DNA from: Cryptomeria japonica
Taxonomy: Eukaryota > Streptophyta > Pinopsida > Cupressales > Cupressaceae
Length of the DNA stretch: 64,000 nt
Assembly (NCBI RefSeq): GCF_030272615.1
Contig: NC_081415.1
Location: 372,601,009-372,665,008 of the forward strand
Direction of reading: 5' to 3'
Translations under genes and position numbers: made by a program
In this document: piece after piece, positions 12,600 to 24,769 of the stretch
Position numbering within the stretch: position 1 is the stretch's first letter
Layout: each line of letters starts with the position of its first letter
The notes under the pieces: generated by a model
The model's input: only the letters and a program-made list of their open reading frames with translations
Told to the model about the DNA's origin: nothing
Database searches by the model: none

Positions 12600-14200
12600 T
12601 TTGATGCAGAGGTCTTGTGCCTAGCTCTCCAATTCACCCTTACTCACCCCAAATCCTCAACTCACCCTTCTACTCAAGCTCCTCCAAGGTAACTTGTTAG
12701 GGTATACTCCTTAGACCTCCAAGGATTAAACTCTATTGGCTTGCCTCCTAGGTATAGCCTCTTGAGGTTTCTTGTTGATTCTAACCCAAATCTCTGATTT
12801 TGAGATGGTCTCCTACTAGGTTCCCAAAGCTCCAACTAGGCTCCAAAGACCTCCACCAAGGATCTTCTCTCTAACAACATTTTTAAAGGTTGTGTTATGT
12901 TGTGCAGGTATTTTCAAGTTAATTTTATGCATTGACAAGGTCTGCACCTTACCGAAGCCCTAGGCTTTCAACTTGCTTCTACCGACTGCTATTAGGCCTA
13001 ATTGACTAGCCCTTCTTTGACTATATTTTGGTGTTTTTCCCAAAAATTTCTTAACAACCCCTAGATATTTTTACATATTCAAATACCCATTTATAAGTTA
13101 AACAATATCCCTCAGTTTCCCATCTGGGTTTGTCATACAACTAGGGTTACTGAAAAAGAGCTATTTTTAAGGGGTTTAGGGCTTCTAGGCAGTTTTGGAA
13201 GATGTGCTCCAAACTCTTCACCAATAACAATCACCAACCCAAAATAACTTGGATTATTTTAGTACACTCATAGACCTTTCCAAAACACTATGGTTTGCTG
13301 GGGTGTCACTTCTCCATGGCACTGAAAATGAGCAATCTTTGTTGCCCCTACACATTAGCTACAAGCTTGTGTGTTATTCATCTCACCCATTCCCCTCCTT
13401 GTGGCCTGAAAAAACACAAAACACCTACTCTAAAAATATTTATAGATCCTACCCAATCCATCCACTAGATTGCAACTTGTTCCATTTATGGATGCTCAGG
13501 TAAAATGCATTTTTACAATCAAAACCCCAAGTTTCAAGGGTTTGTGAGCAACTTTTACAAAAATAGTGATAACTTTTGATCCAAGGCACTTAAAACCTTG
13601 ATATCATACTTGTTGGAAAGATAAAAAAAAAATTCCTAACTTATTCTGCTATTATGAGCACCGTACCATACTATACAGGTCGTACAAAAGCAGAAAATCA
13701 AAGAAAAAACAGTCCAAACATGAGGAAAAGCATAGGAAACCCTTGGCAAATGAATTGAATGCAAACCAAAAGTTGATTAACCTGTTATTGGAGATGATTA
13801 GAATTTTTTATATACTATTTTAATTTGGTTTCAACCAACTTCCAACACCATTTCCTTCATGGACAACTTTTGCCTAAAAATGCAAAAGTTGTCATGACCA
13901 ATTTTTGACAGCTTTTACCTATGAGTACAAAAACACACTCCAAGGCTCTCAGGGCATAAAACATCACTCAAATGGAATCCCACAATGGATTTAAACCATT
14001 TACAAACATTCTAGAAATTTTCCAGGCATCCACCTGGTACAAATCAAAAATTGACATTTTGACAACATTTCAGGATAATGACAATTTTGGATCCTGAGCA
14101 CAACAAAAGTGTGGACAACCAAACTATGACTTCAAAAAGCATTATAGGATTTCTTCCACCTTATTACAACATAAAAATAACTTTAAATCACACAAAAACT
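12600..14200. other. Non-coding middle of element E
   Basis: No long frame on the minus strand joins the two coding blocks, and the blocks are in different frames. The stretch could hold an intron, an untranslated spacer or inserted DNA. A frame on the plus strand (13249-13503) has no visible domain and I treat it as chance. Confidence 0.35.
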
Positions 14201-15713
14201 CTAAAATGTAAGAAAAGACAACTTTGAGCTAGGTGCTCTGCACCACATTTGCTTCCCCTTATCAAATACATTGGCTCTTGCCATTGTTATTGGTGCCTCA
14301 TCAACCTTCTCTTCTCCTTTCTCCTTCTCCATATTAGCATCTTCAAATTCCTTATTTGCATGCTCAAAATGAACTTCTATGACCGAAGGATCTTGCACAT
14401 CTTCACCATAGTCTCCAACTTCTTGGTTATCAGTGGTATTATCTGCAACTACTTGCTCATGTGTTCCTACCAGATCATCTTGCCCAGTTGTCTGATCTTT
14501 CAGCTCATGAGGAACTTGTGTCTGATCCTGAGCTATCAGAATAGAAGTTTATTTGCTTGATTTCTCTTCCAATTGGGGATCATCCTTCTCCGGATTGATT
14601 TGATAATGATTTTCCTTCAAAATTTTCTTCAGTATACCCTTTGTCTCCTTAACAACTTCATCAACTTTTCTAAACATTATTTTATTCACCCTGTGTTTTC
14701 TTTAGAATATTTCCTTTGCAAGTCCCAAAATTCTTTTTATTTCATTATTTGATGCAACAGGACACATGTTTACTACGGTATATTATTTTAATCTTTCATC
14801 CTCTAGACTGGTTGTATGTCTCCAGGCATCCAAAATGTCATATGGAATCATATATGACAATTCTAACAAAGCTTTACTATATACATTCATGTATTTTACA
14901 ATAGCTTCCTCAACTTCTCTTTGATCTTTATCATCAAAATTTTCATAATATACAGGGATATTCTTGAGATTTCCTTCCTTTACAACTTCATCAATTATCT
15001 CATTCAATGGTTTCAAGGGCACAATAGTATATGTATCTTCTAACTTACCTAATTTTAGAGCTTCATCAAGTTCTGATCTTTTCTTCTTGCTAGGTTTTGG
15101 TCTATGATATGGCTCACTTTTTGTTTTAGGCTTCTTAGTAGGTTGAGCTTCACTGAATGGGGGCTTTCTTACTACCCTAGCATAGGTAGCAATCTTCTTC
15201 ACCTCGCGCACTGCCTCATCAGATTTAGTTTCCTCCTCTGTAGTGGCTGCAACATATTCCCTTTGGGGCTTTTGCTTCTGCCTCTTTTGCTCCACCGGTT
15301 AATGATGATTGAGGCTTAGGTGGAGGGATAGGCTTTTTCACACTAGAGGTAGGTGCTGACTTGCTTGATCTAGGCTTGGTCTACTAGGGAGGAGTGGAGA
15401 CCAGTTTAGTCTTAGGCTTCACCATGTCTTCCTCCTTTAGTATGTTCTGCTCCCTACCCCTCTGCACAACTTCTTTGGTTATACCCATCTGCTCTTTAAG
15501 TTGTTCAAATTCCTTTCTAATCTTCCTCTTTCTACCAGGCTCAGTGAATTTCTTATGCATGTCCAAGTCTTTTTCCTTGTATGCACCAAATCTTTCCTCC
15601 TTTTCATCCACTAGTTTACCAAGAAGATGTTGAGCATAAGCATCAAGTGTATTTGTGTCCACCTCATACCCCATGGGCATGATCCAAACTGTCCTGGGTT
15701 CAACTACTTCCAT
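14201..15713 (-). pseudogene. Element E upstream frame, unknown charged protein
   Basis: Two pieces: 15713-15384 (begins MEVVEPRTVWIMPMGYEV), and 15295-14201 in another frame with a few stops (near 14780, 14700 and 14545). The first piece has a charged helical segment (KEFEQLKEQMGITKEV). The second has a basic, Lys/Pro-rich stretch (KPKTKSEPYHRPKPSKKKRS), then a helical part (EVEEAIVKYMNVYSKALLEL), then an acidic tail. No retroviral motif is seen. The order (upstream charged protein, gap, downstream helical protein) occupies the place where gag-pol would be. Captured host sequence or an unusual element-specific protein are both possible. Confidence 0.45.
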
Positions 15714-15715
15714 AT

Positions 15716-16736
15716 AGTATTAATCCTTGTCAACCATGAAGCATATAGTGAAAATTTTATGTGGAAACCTAGAAAGGGAAACACCATGGTGGGATTGAGT
15801 ACTTATTATACTTTGATCAAGAGTATGATAATATTACAAAATGGAATGCACTTGCATTCAGGCATGTTGCCTAGAACTCACTTCTCAATTACATAAAATG
15901 GAAACAACCCCGAAGGACTCACTATCCTAGAAATGAGATACAAAAGTAATTAAAATGTCTTGACTGTAATATAGCATCTACAAATGCCAAAGATCAGTTC
16001 TGATTAAGCACAATTTGACTGTCTAAAGCTACTCTGCCTTTCTGCCCTGTTCTGTTGCACAATAATCTACCGAAGCACCAAATATGCATTTTGATACTCT
16101 TTCACATACAACACATCCACATTCGCATATTCCATTCTTAAAATGATCATCTGGATCAATATTAAATATCTGCACCAACAAAATAGATCTCAACCAAGTC
16201 GGCTTCACAAAACTGCAAAATATGAAATGTGTGGTGACTTGTTGGCTTAATCCATCCATAAATGCATATGTTGGCCTTAACAAAATGATATCAAGCTTCA
16301 TATGAGTCAACCCAATCACCTCGAACACAAAACCAATCACCGAAATCATCCCACGTATTCTGGATCACACTTTACACCATCAAACCCAAAGATAACTCTA
16401 TTCTTTCAGAATCATTGGATACCAGACCTTTAATCTTTCTCATGAATCAACATCAGAGGTCACGAATGCAAAGTAAGCTGCCCCGAACATCCAATCATCT
16501 ATCTCTAATACCGCAACTAAAAATGTACAACCGGAAATGAGTTATACTAAATGAATCTACACACTGTGTTCCATCATCCAGACTTATGCCTAATGAATAA
16601 CCAAAACTCCTTAAGTCTTCTAGTAACTCAAATATGCATACACTGAATAGGATTTATTGACTAAGTTGCCATCAATGACAACCCCTAAGAAATATCCATG
16701 CATGGATCTTCACTGGTATAGTGTCTCTTGCCAACA
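15716..16736 (-). repeat. 5' LTR of element E, truncated at its inner end
   Basis: It matches the left LTR from about 16025 to 16736. The segment 15735-15900 instead matches the middle of LTR F (63270-63420), with ACCATGGTGGGA and GGAATGCAC phrases, showing that the left copy has lost this block. The start TGTTGGAATC and the adjoining PBS are missing, so the 5' end of the element was deleted after insertion. Confidence 0.55.
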
Positions 16737-17788
16737 CACGTATTAACATTACAAATCCAATTTTCTTCACCACACAGTTATCATGTCAGCCCCCCTTTTT
16801 AATACCTTTGTGCAAATTCATATCTCAACAAACCATCCTCGAGACATGAAAATATACTTAAGCATTTGGTCTTCTTGTTCCAAAAGACAATTTTTAAAAT
16901 AATTTGCACCCAACTCTTTTACTACCACAAATCTTCTTTTAACATGAACATATATTTAATCACCAATGACAACGTGCTTATGACAACACACCATAAGTTG
17001 TCAACTTTTTGTGTTCATCATGGTATTTCAACATGTTACAACATAGGCCTTCGACTTCTAAGATGATAAAATCATTCCAATTTCTCTACTTACCTGCCAA
17101 ACTTAATTAGTCGTTATTATTTAAGAAACAACATTAATATTTATATGTGCATTCTTGTGAAAGATTAAACACTGAACATAATCATGATCTTAGAAATATC
17201 TTTTAAAGATCATTTGAGTTAATGATATGTTATTATACTCGTTGAGTCTTCTGTTGCTGAGCACAAAGCTCCTATCACTAATTGTCAAGTTCCTGTCACT
17301 ATTCGCTATCTTTCTTGTCACCAAGAAGACATGACTTAACTTCTTAGTCACCCACTCTTATCACACTGTTGACAAGATATAAAGTTCAACCTACAAAAAC
17401 TTTGAGCAATTAATCCTTCACCATTCCCTCAATATTAGAAGGTTAATAGAATAGTTCTCATATACAATCAATGCTTTCTGGCATTCATCAACCACATAAA
17501 GTAATTCACATCACATTGTGTTTTTCCTTCAAGAAAACATCATCTATGTTACATGATCTTTATCACAATTGACATATTCTGACCAATCACATACTAACAT
17601 TGTCATGAATATGCTGAGACTATCACCATTAGCATCTAACTTCCCCTTCGACAATGCACATGACCTAGTCGACATAAATGCCAACAAGTCTTCTTAACTT
17701 GCTAATCATGCCAACAACCTCCCTTGACCTAGTTGACATCAATGCTAACAACAACTCTTCTTAACTTGCCAACAATGCCAACAAACCT

Positions 17789-18730
17789 TGGACAAGGGTG
17801 TGTGGGGTGCCCTTGTCTAGACAAGGGTTCCTTGAGCGACATTGTCCTCTAAAAACAACTTCAAATTTGGCAGGGTCTTAGTATGGGTGTCATGAAGTCA
17901 GATCTAGGTTGGTGTGAAACAATTGGAAGATGGACACATTATGAGCAACCTTGTCCAGTGAAATCATCTTCAAATTCTAGACACAAGTGCACCTATGTAC
18001 TCTCTACTCATTTCTATAGCTTTTGTGAAGCTTTTGTTTATGTATATGTTTGTTTCAATGTTTCAAGATTTTATTGTCTCATAGTTGAATCCTAGTTCGA
18101 TATCATTCCAAACTCATTCACTTTTCAAAGTAGTGAAGGAATAGAAGCCTTAAGGTATCATGTGTCTCTCTTTGATAAGAGTTAGTCAAGTATAATTACC
18201 CCTTTTATGGATTTGTATTCTAATATTTGTGTGTGAAAGTGGGTCTTGGTCCTAATCTTACCTTCTCCCATTTTTCATCTTAAACAAATAATAGAAATTT
18301 AACTTGTAAAAATTGAAAAACTTGGATGATTGACAAGTGGCAGAAAAAAAGCCTAAGCTAGTGGGGTAATTTCTAGCTCCCCACCTTTTCACTCGGTTAC
18401 ATTTGTAGTCCTAAAAATTAGGGGCCACTATTTTCAGAAAAAGATTCTAATTAATCCTATAACAATTATTTTTTTTCTCCATGGGATGTCCTAATCTTTA
18501 AAAATCGATCTTGAAGCCCCTCCATGGGACCCTAGCCTAAGTATAGTATAAAATTGGGTGGATGACCTTGACAAAGAACAATTGGACTATTGCCTTGCGA
18601 GTCACATGGATTTAAAAAGGAAGCAAGAGCAATAGGGATTTTGAATTCAAATTTTGGAACTCTTTTATTATTTCAAGGAATATTCTTTAATTCAAATTAT
18701 TTGGCAGTTGGATACTCGTAAGTAGAGTTT
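17789..18730. other. Probable continuation of LTR J, no gene
   Basis: Text resumes TGGACAAGGGTGTGTGGGG, which reads on naturally from the sequence left of LTR H. A 70-codon frame at 17883-18095 carries no domain. I could not find the end of LTR J. Confidence 0.3.
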
Positions 18731-19610
18731 AAGGGCATGTTCCCATGCGGCTACTTTAGCTAGAAGCTATTGCTCAATATTTTTAAGAATTATTTGTGGA
18801 GCAGCTGGCCCCATGAATATTTATCTTTGCTACTTATTTTTAAACAAAACATCTTAAATTTGTATTAATACTAATTTGTGCACTTAAAATTTGAAAAAAA
18901 TAAAAAATTAAATCCTAAAAAAAAAGAGGGAAAACATATTGTGGAGCCATATGGCATTTTAGTTAATAAGTAGTCATTGCTTATCTAGCCCCCCCTTTTC
19001 TTCTACAGCTTAGGGCATGTTCCCATATGACTGCTTAGCTTATTTAGGCTAGCAGTCGCTGCTCAACTTTTTAAGGAAATATTTGTGGAGTTGGTGGCCC
19101 CATGAGTATTGCTTATTTTTAAGTGACATGTTAAAATTAGTATTACTAATATTAGTATTAATTTGTGCACAATTAAAAAAAAGATATAAAAATGTTTTTA
19201 AAAAAGAGGAAAATAAATTTGTGGAGCCACGTGGCATTTTTGGCAATATGTAGTTGCTGCTTATTTCCAACCCCCCTATTTTCCCACAACTTATTTTCAA
19301 TTCCTAAATAATAGCCGGTCCACTAAAATAGCAAATGATTCTAAATTATCCTTTCCCAACAATTTTAAATTTGCATGGGAACACTCCAACTGCTTAAAAT
19401 TAAGCAGAAAATGGACTTAAGAAGCCACATGGGAACATGAGGTTATTTCCCATGCGGCTATTTCTAATTCCTAAACAATAGCTGCTCCACCAAAATAGGG
19501 AAAGATTCTAAATTATCCTTTTTTCACAATTTTAAAGTTGCATGGGAACACAAAACTGATTAAATTTAAGCATAAAATAGAGTTAAGTAGTTGCATGGGA
19601 ACATGAGGTA
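18731..19610. mobile_element. Cluster of MITE-like inverted-repeat units
   Basis: The word GGGCATGTTCCCATGCGGCT (about 18733) and variants recur at about 19013 and 19443, and its reverse complement (TTGCATGGGAACATGAGG and close forms) recurs near 19371, 19420 and 19590. Between them lie related AT-rich fillers sharing TTTGTGGAG(C/T), GGCCCCATGA and TGGCATTTT. This is the layout of short non-autonomous DNA transposons with terminal inverted repeats, here three partial copies joined end to end. No transposase is present. I could not define target duplications. Confidence 0.55.
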
Positions 19611-19883
19611 AGACATTCAATTGGTAGCAATTGGACATTTTTTGCAACTTTCCTCATCTTGATGCAATTAACAAAAGTCATCTCAATCATTAATAGCAGC
19701 ATCCCTTTGTCAATGCAACACAAACTCTTTCCTTCATGTCACAATTAGTTTTAAAATAATAAGTTTCTTTCTCAAGCGCAAGTTTGGATCTTCCTTCTAG
19801 GCATGAAATTAGACTTTCCCTTTTAGAGCACATTTTAAAAGTTTCCATTTTCAATGTTCCAAATTATTAAGGGTATTCTTTCC
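19611..19883. other. Gene-free spacer
   Basis: I see nothing identifiable in this AT-rich stretch between the MITE-like cluster and the 242-bp-offset duplication. Confidence 0.3.
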
Positions 19884-20310
19884 AAATTATGACAACAACT
19901 TTTTCTAATTTTCTAGTTGGCTCTCTAGTGGCATCAATGACTTCACTCATGGCACAACAAAATATTTCTACTTTCCCCTCAATACAACATCTTCTTGCCA
20001 TTCCTTCTATTTTTGTCATGGTGTGAACTTCTAGAGTTTGAAAAACATTGCTAAATCAATCTCTAGTTCTAGGACAACAACTTGCATGTTCTCTAATGAA
20101 ACAATGACTTCACTCGTGGCACAACAAATTATGACAACAACTTTTTCTAATTTTCTAGTTGATTCTCTACTGGATCAATGACTTCACTCATGGCACAAAA
20201 AAATATTTCTACTTTCCCCTCAATGCAACATCTTCTTGCCATTCCTTCTATTTTTGTCATGATGTGAACTTCTAGAGTTTGAAAAACATTGCTAAATCAA
20301 TCTCTAGTTC
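19884..20310 (+). repeat. Local direct duplication, offset 242 bp
   Basis: The text at 19884-20069 recurs at 20126-20310 with only a few substitutions and small indels (for example CTCTAGTGGCATC against CTCTACTGGATC, and CATGGTGTG against CATGATGTG). Between them is a partial third copy of the CAATGACTTCACTC(A/G)TGGCACAACAAA phrase. The second copy lies wholly inside the presumed LINE insertion. Confidence 0.75.
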
Positions 20311-20703
20311 TTCAAAGGATTCTTTCTCGGCATTCATGTTGCCTTATCTGTTACTGTAGCTTTTTCTTAAGAATTTTCATCCATTGGAGCTGCTGCTGTA
20401 GTTTTCTCATCTAGACTTAGTCTTTTAGGTCCGGGGATTGCAGACATCCAGCACAAATTTGAAACCAGGATTGCAATTTGTGGTGTTGTTATGTGCAACA
20501 TAAAATATGCAATATTTGAAGGCTAAACTAATGCTTTCATAGGGAAATATACTATTAATGATGGTGTGTTTGAGATGAACTTTCCTCAAACTTTATGGCT
20601 GTTAACTAGCTTCTCTTCTCTCCTTTTCTATTTTCTTTGTAACATTTTTAATATTAATAATAAAGTTCAAGCTTTTGCCTTTTATCTAAAAAAGAAAAAA
20701 AAA
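20091..20703 (+). mobile_element. 5'-truncated LINE-like insertion with poly(A) and 12-bp flanking repeat
   Basis: The right end is a poly(A) tract (about 20687-20705, A-rich with one G) preceded by TTATTAATAAAG-like text and GCCTTTTATCT, a 3' end common in plant LINEs. The 12-mer AACTTGCATGTT flanks it at 20079-20090 and 20704-20715. A long variable target duplication plus a poly(A) tail is the mark of target-primed reverse transcription. No ORF survives. The 5' part duplicates the DNA just upstream of the insertion. Confidence 0.55.
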
Positions 20704-20715
20704 AACTTGCATGTT

Positions 20716-21908
20716 GGTTGCACCCTGTAGATTTTTTAATTTGGGAGAAATTTAATCCCTGATTTTATGTCATTTTAAGTAGACTTATCTATAAATGTAA
20801 ATCATAAACTCATAATGAGGGTCCAAGAATTCAAGTGATTTGAGGTCCTAGCTAGTTTTATTGCTTTCTAAAAGTTAGTTTGAGAGATATTTCAAAAGGA
20901 GTTGTAAACTAATATCAATGAGCTTTGTTGATATACTTTAAAAGTTTAATAGAAGTGGAGTGCCAAGTGGTTTGCGATGTTTGGTATTTTTCTTATCCAA
21001 TTTATATCCTTAATTTGGGGAAAATATTAAGTGTTTGAAAATCATGTTTACTTTTATGTCAATCTCTGCATGTATATGGCAATTGATGCTAATTGTAAAT
21101 GTGTTGACTGAATTCTATCTCTAAAATTTTAGATTCATTTGCATGTTAATGAGTTAAATGTGTTAATGTTTTCCTCTATTTTGTTGATATTGTTGGATAA
21201 AAATAATGCTAGATGTTAGTTTACTCTCTTAGCCCCTATCCTATTTTTTTTATATTTCTTTAAAATTTGGTTTTTTAAGGAGTAGATTAAGAAATATTAA
21301 CTTCCAGGTTGATCAACCAAGATACCTAGTGTAGGAGAACCTGTCTATGAAGACATGAACCAAGAAGAAGATAATTTTCTATTAGCCTAAAATGAAAGTA
21401 ATAAGACCCTATGGGTCCCATTTGTAATTCAATGTCCTAGGAGTGTGACAAGTTTGTCCATGTTTGGGTCAATTTGTCATCTAGGGTCTGGTAGAGCAAT
21501 TGAGTCAATAAGGGTCACAATAGTCTAAATTGAGGGGTCAAGTGCCCACAAGTCTATTTGAGTCATTTTTGATGTTTTAGAATCAAATATAATCATTTTG
21601 GGGGACTATGATAGTTTGGAGTCTAAGTTGGTTGAATTATGCAAAAGTTGTCATATTGTCAATTTGTTGTCATGACAATTTTGCACTTTTTTGTAAGTTG
21701 TGATTCTCCAACGGTCAGTTCAATTTGAAAAATAGTTGGAGGAGGTTGTGGTCATTTGGGAGATACCCCAAACACTGAAGGATGTATGTTGATTGATTTG
21801 GAAAGGAAATTGAAGCATCAAGAACTGTTGGAAACTCGGAAAACTGTCCAATTTTTGTCCATTACATACTGAAGGTGGATTGGCAAGAATGCTCATGGCA
21901 TAGTTCTT
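20716..21908. other. Gene-free stretch, possibly LTR of element D left of the A insertion
   Basis: No frame with a domain is visible. If element A inserted into D at GTAAC, this stretch should contain the beginning of D's 5' LTR. I could not recognise its start. A minus-strand frame at 21720-21959 is not gene-like. Confidence 0.25.
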
Positions 21909-21913
21909 GTAAC

Positions 21914-23426
21914 TGTGTTTGTGAAAAAGTGGAATAAGTCTCTGTAAGCTGCAAGACACAACACTTCAATTAAGTCATTACATGTATGGTTAGACAGACA
22001 TAATCATGAATATGAAAACCATAACAAAATGACTAATTGCCTTCTAAAAGATGCAAGTATAAGATTGCTCTTAGATTTGCATAAGCAATACCAATGACTA
22101 GAATACACCAAGATGAAGGATTTAATCTATATGAGAATGATATTAAGATAAATGGATGCAAGATTGTGCTAGATGGATGAGTAGTAAGCTATATGAATTC
22201 AAGCAATCATGAAATATGCAAAAAGAAATTAAACTAAGATGCAATAATCTCAAAAAGAAAGCACAATATCTTCAATGACTCCAGAGCAAAAACTGCATAA
22301 TAACAATAAATCTCTAGGGTGTTTTGAATGAGAGATGAAGGCTGAACTTATAGAGAACCACAAGAGAGATCAAGGAAAAGCACAATTTAGGATAAATTGA
22401 AATAATTGATAAATCAGATTCGGTTAACCTTGAGATAGATTCTAATCATAGTTTAATTGAAATGCATTCAGATTAGAAGTTTGAGTTTGTATTGGAGATA
22501 AAACTCAATTAATTCCATGAAGTTGAGATGAAAATGTGAGAGTTGAGAAATACAACACCATAGGAGCCCAAAAGATCTCTGCAAGTTGAAATAAAACTAT
22601 TACAAGGAGAAGCAAGGAAGCAACAAAGGAAAAACAAATACACATAAAATATGCTCAATAAGATGAGAGCTCAATATTTACAAAATGTGTAATGCGATAA
22701 TGATACAAAGAAAAGAAAATTAACCTCTAATAGGTCAAGAAGCCCTAAAAGGGAAAACCTTGGCTTGTACATAATAATTAGTAAAAGAATTAATTATTAT
22801 GCACCTAATGTTAGCTTAAGTGTAAAAAGAGATAAATGGAACTTAAATAATTAAACAAATGTTGTTTAATTAATCAAGTATAGACCCGATTACTCTAACA
22901 GAAAATAGGTAATCCTTTGATTTATTCAAGAAAAGAGTCTTTTCAATGCAACTGAACTTCTTTTTCTCAAAAGCTTTGAGTTCTAATTTTAGAGAATGAT
23001 TAAATTCCTTTTAATTGCTTTTCTGATTTCAAGTTCTCTCAATTTAGAAGAAGAAATAATATCTCAAGTTTGATTTCTCTTTCAATTCAATTCTTTTATT
23101 TTATTTTCAATTTAACTCTTGCTTTGTCATTAATTCCTCTTTTTGTGATAGATTAATTCTTTTTTTAATGATTAAATGGAAAATTTATTAATTAATTAAA
23201 TATGCTAGGATATTTAATAAATTAAACAAGATAATTGATAAAAAATGATTTAATTAATTAAATAAATATTTAATTAATATTGAGTTATTGATCTGCCATG
23301 TGACATTTGATGATTAAAGAATTAATAATGTGCTCAAGATTGATTTAATTGCCTTTGGTTAGGACCTTGGTGATGTTGTCGAGATTAGGGGCCCATGGTT
23401 TAGATGACCAATTTTAGGGTATTACA
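21914..23426 (-). repeat. 3' LTR of element A (about 1.5 kb)
   Basis: It begins TGTGTTTGTGAAAAAGTGG and ends TAGGGTATTACA. Its start resembles the LTR start of element B (TGTTTACGGTGAAAATGG). Text from about 22206 onward is matched by the right LTR. It holds the 371-bp block 22530-22900 that the right LTR has lost. The end is certain; the start is inferred from the TG and the flanking GTAAC. Confidence 0.6.
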
Positions 23427-23440
23427 TTTGCCCCTCTTTG
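23427..23440 (-). other. Polypurine tract of element A
   Basis: On the minus strand this reads CAAAGAGGGGCAAA, then TGTAATACCC of the LTR. The same tract (CAAAGAGGGGCAAAA) stands next to the LTR of element B at 49065-49079. It fixes the direction and links the two elements. Confidence 0.75.
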
Positions 23441-23499
23441 AATTAATGTGTGAGCAATGCCTTGGTTCAAAGAATAGTTGATGTGTCTAGGAGATACCA

Positions 23500-24040
23500 G
23501 TTACGAACTTGATTGATCACGAACCAGATGAAGACCAAGGTGTTTGCTTGATTTGAAGCGATGAAGCTGAACAGAGTTGATTAACGCGATACCGATCCCA
23601 AACTTGATTGAACTAGGACCGATAGAGAGAAAAGATACCGAACTTGAACTTGATTGATCAAGAAGCGAATCTTACTGATCCATAACTTGATTGAACTAGA
23701 CACAGTGAGCGAAGATAAAATCGGTCTTGAACTTGATGGATCAAGACATGATGAGCGAAAATAAACTGTCCAACTTGATTTGAAGCGATGAAACTGAACA
23801 CCTGCTTAGATTGAGCATGTGATCAAAGATACTCTTTAAACTTTTGATTGAGTTTAAACAAATAATCAACTTGATGAAAAGCGATGAAACTGATTGATGT
23901 TAAGAGATTGATTCAGATGAAGATGAATATCAGCTTGATTTGAAGTGATGAAACTGGTATGCCCCTAGCGATTGATTCGATTCAGATGATCGAGAGATCT
24001 CAACTTGATATGAAGCAATGAAGCTGAGATGCCCCTTAGC
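23500..24040 (+). repeat. Degenerate tandem array in element A (CTTGATTTGAAGCGATGAA type)
   Basis: Variants of AACTTGATTTGAAGCGATGA recur near 23550, 23780, 23870, 23934 and 24003, interleaved with AACTTGATTGA(T/A)C(A/T)AG variants near 23510, 23603, 23658, 23691 and 23730. The array lies between the 3' LTR and the PMD gene, the same place as the TTTGTGATGAACAGGGAGT array in element B. Confidence 0.6.
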
Positions 24041-24769
24041 AATAAGAATTTGATTTTCTTTAGTTGAAAAAAAAAATTCTCGACTTTTGATGAAGATTTG
24101 AAAATTTTCTCGACTTTGAAGATGTGAGGTCATAAGGTCATGAGTATGCCCCCTCGGGAGCGAAATCGAAAGATAGCAAGGGTACATGATGATTATTGGC
24201 AATTGTTGGCGATGATAATGAGTTGAGCACAAATGATTCAGAGGAATTTTTGAAAATTTGGCATTGGTTGATGAGAAATTGAGCACAAAGTTGATTTGTA
24301 GAATAAAATTGAGATTCAGTGTTGATTCATTAGAAAATGAGCTCAATTTGAAGAAAGATTGAGCTTTTGATGAAAGTGCTAAGTGGTCCAAATTGTATTG
24401 AAATTGACTAGGAGAATGATCTCGGATTTCAATTTCGATCCCGAAAATGGAATCAGGATGGACAAATTAGCTACAGGTATAATTTTCATGTCCATCGAAG
24501 CAAGTTGGAAAATTAGGGTTTTGGCTATATAAGGGGTGGAAGTGTCATTTTCAATTCATTTTAACCCTCCAAGTTTGAAATTTGAAAAGCCTTATGCGAA
24601 GAAAAATGGTCATTCTGATCCAGGAGCACCGATTCGAGTGCCAGAGATGACATAATTGACCTCGGAACTATGAGCCAATGGTAAGAGTCTAATTTTTAGC
24701 CCTTTCATTTCATCAGTTTTGAATTTTTTTGTTGATTTTTTGAATTTTTAGCTTTGTAAAAGTCGGGCT
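24041..24769. other. Spacer between arrays in element A
   Basis: No gene is seen. A 153-codon frame on the minus strand (23930-24391) overlaps the tandem array and reads as compositional noise. Near 24640-24690 the plus strand has text that could be a leader for the PMD transcript, but no promoter can be fixed. Confidence 0.3.

Larger units (their letters stand above)
10677..16736 (-). mobile_element. Element E: LTR retrotransposon with copia-style ends and a non-gag-pol interior
   Basis: The two outer ends are TGTTGGAATC at 10677 and CTTGCCAACA at 16736, flanked by a perfect 5-bp duplication CACGT (10672-10676 and 16737-16741). Inside the left LTR is a polypurine tract, so transcription runs right to left. 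The interior encodes two decayed frames (15713-14201 and 12599-11760) with no gag, protease, RT, RNase H or integrase motif. It would have to be moved by another element's enzymes. The right (5') LTR has lost its inner end, and the PBS is missing. Confidence 0.7.
8631..17783. mobile_element. LTR H, interrupted by LTR G and element E
   Basis: It begins TGTTGGAATACCCCGGACCA and ends TTGCCAACAATGCCAACA. The flanks CACCT (8626-8630) and AACCT (17784-17788) match in four of five bases, as an aged target duplication would. With G and E removed it spans 8631-9311, 10505-10676 and 16742-17783, about 1.9 kb, with no internal coding region, so it looks like a solo LTR. The phrase of GGGGGTGAATTAGTG type near its start is common to the copia-like LTRs E and F. 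The right boundary is less certain than the left. Confidence 0.5.
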
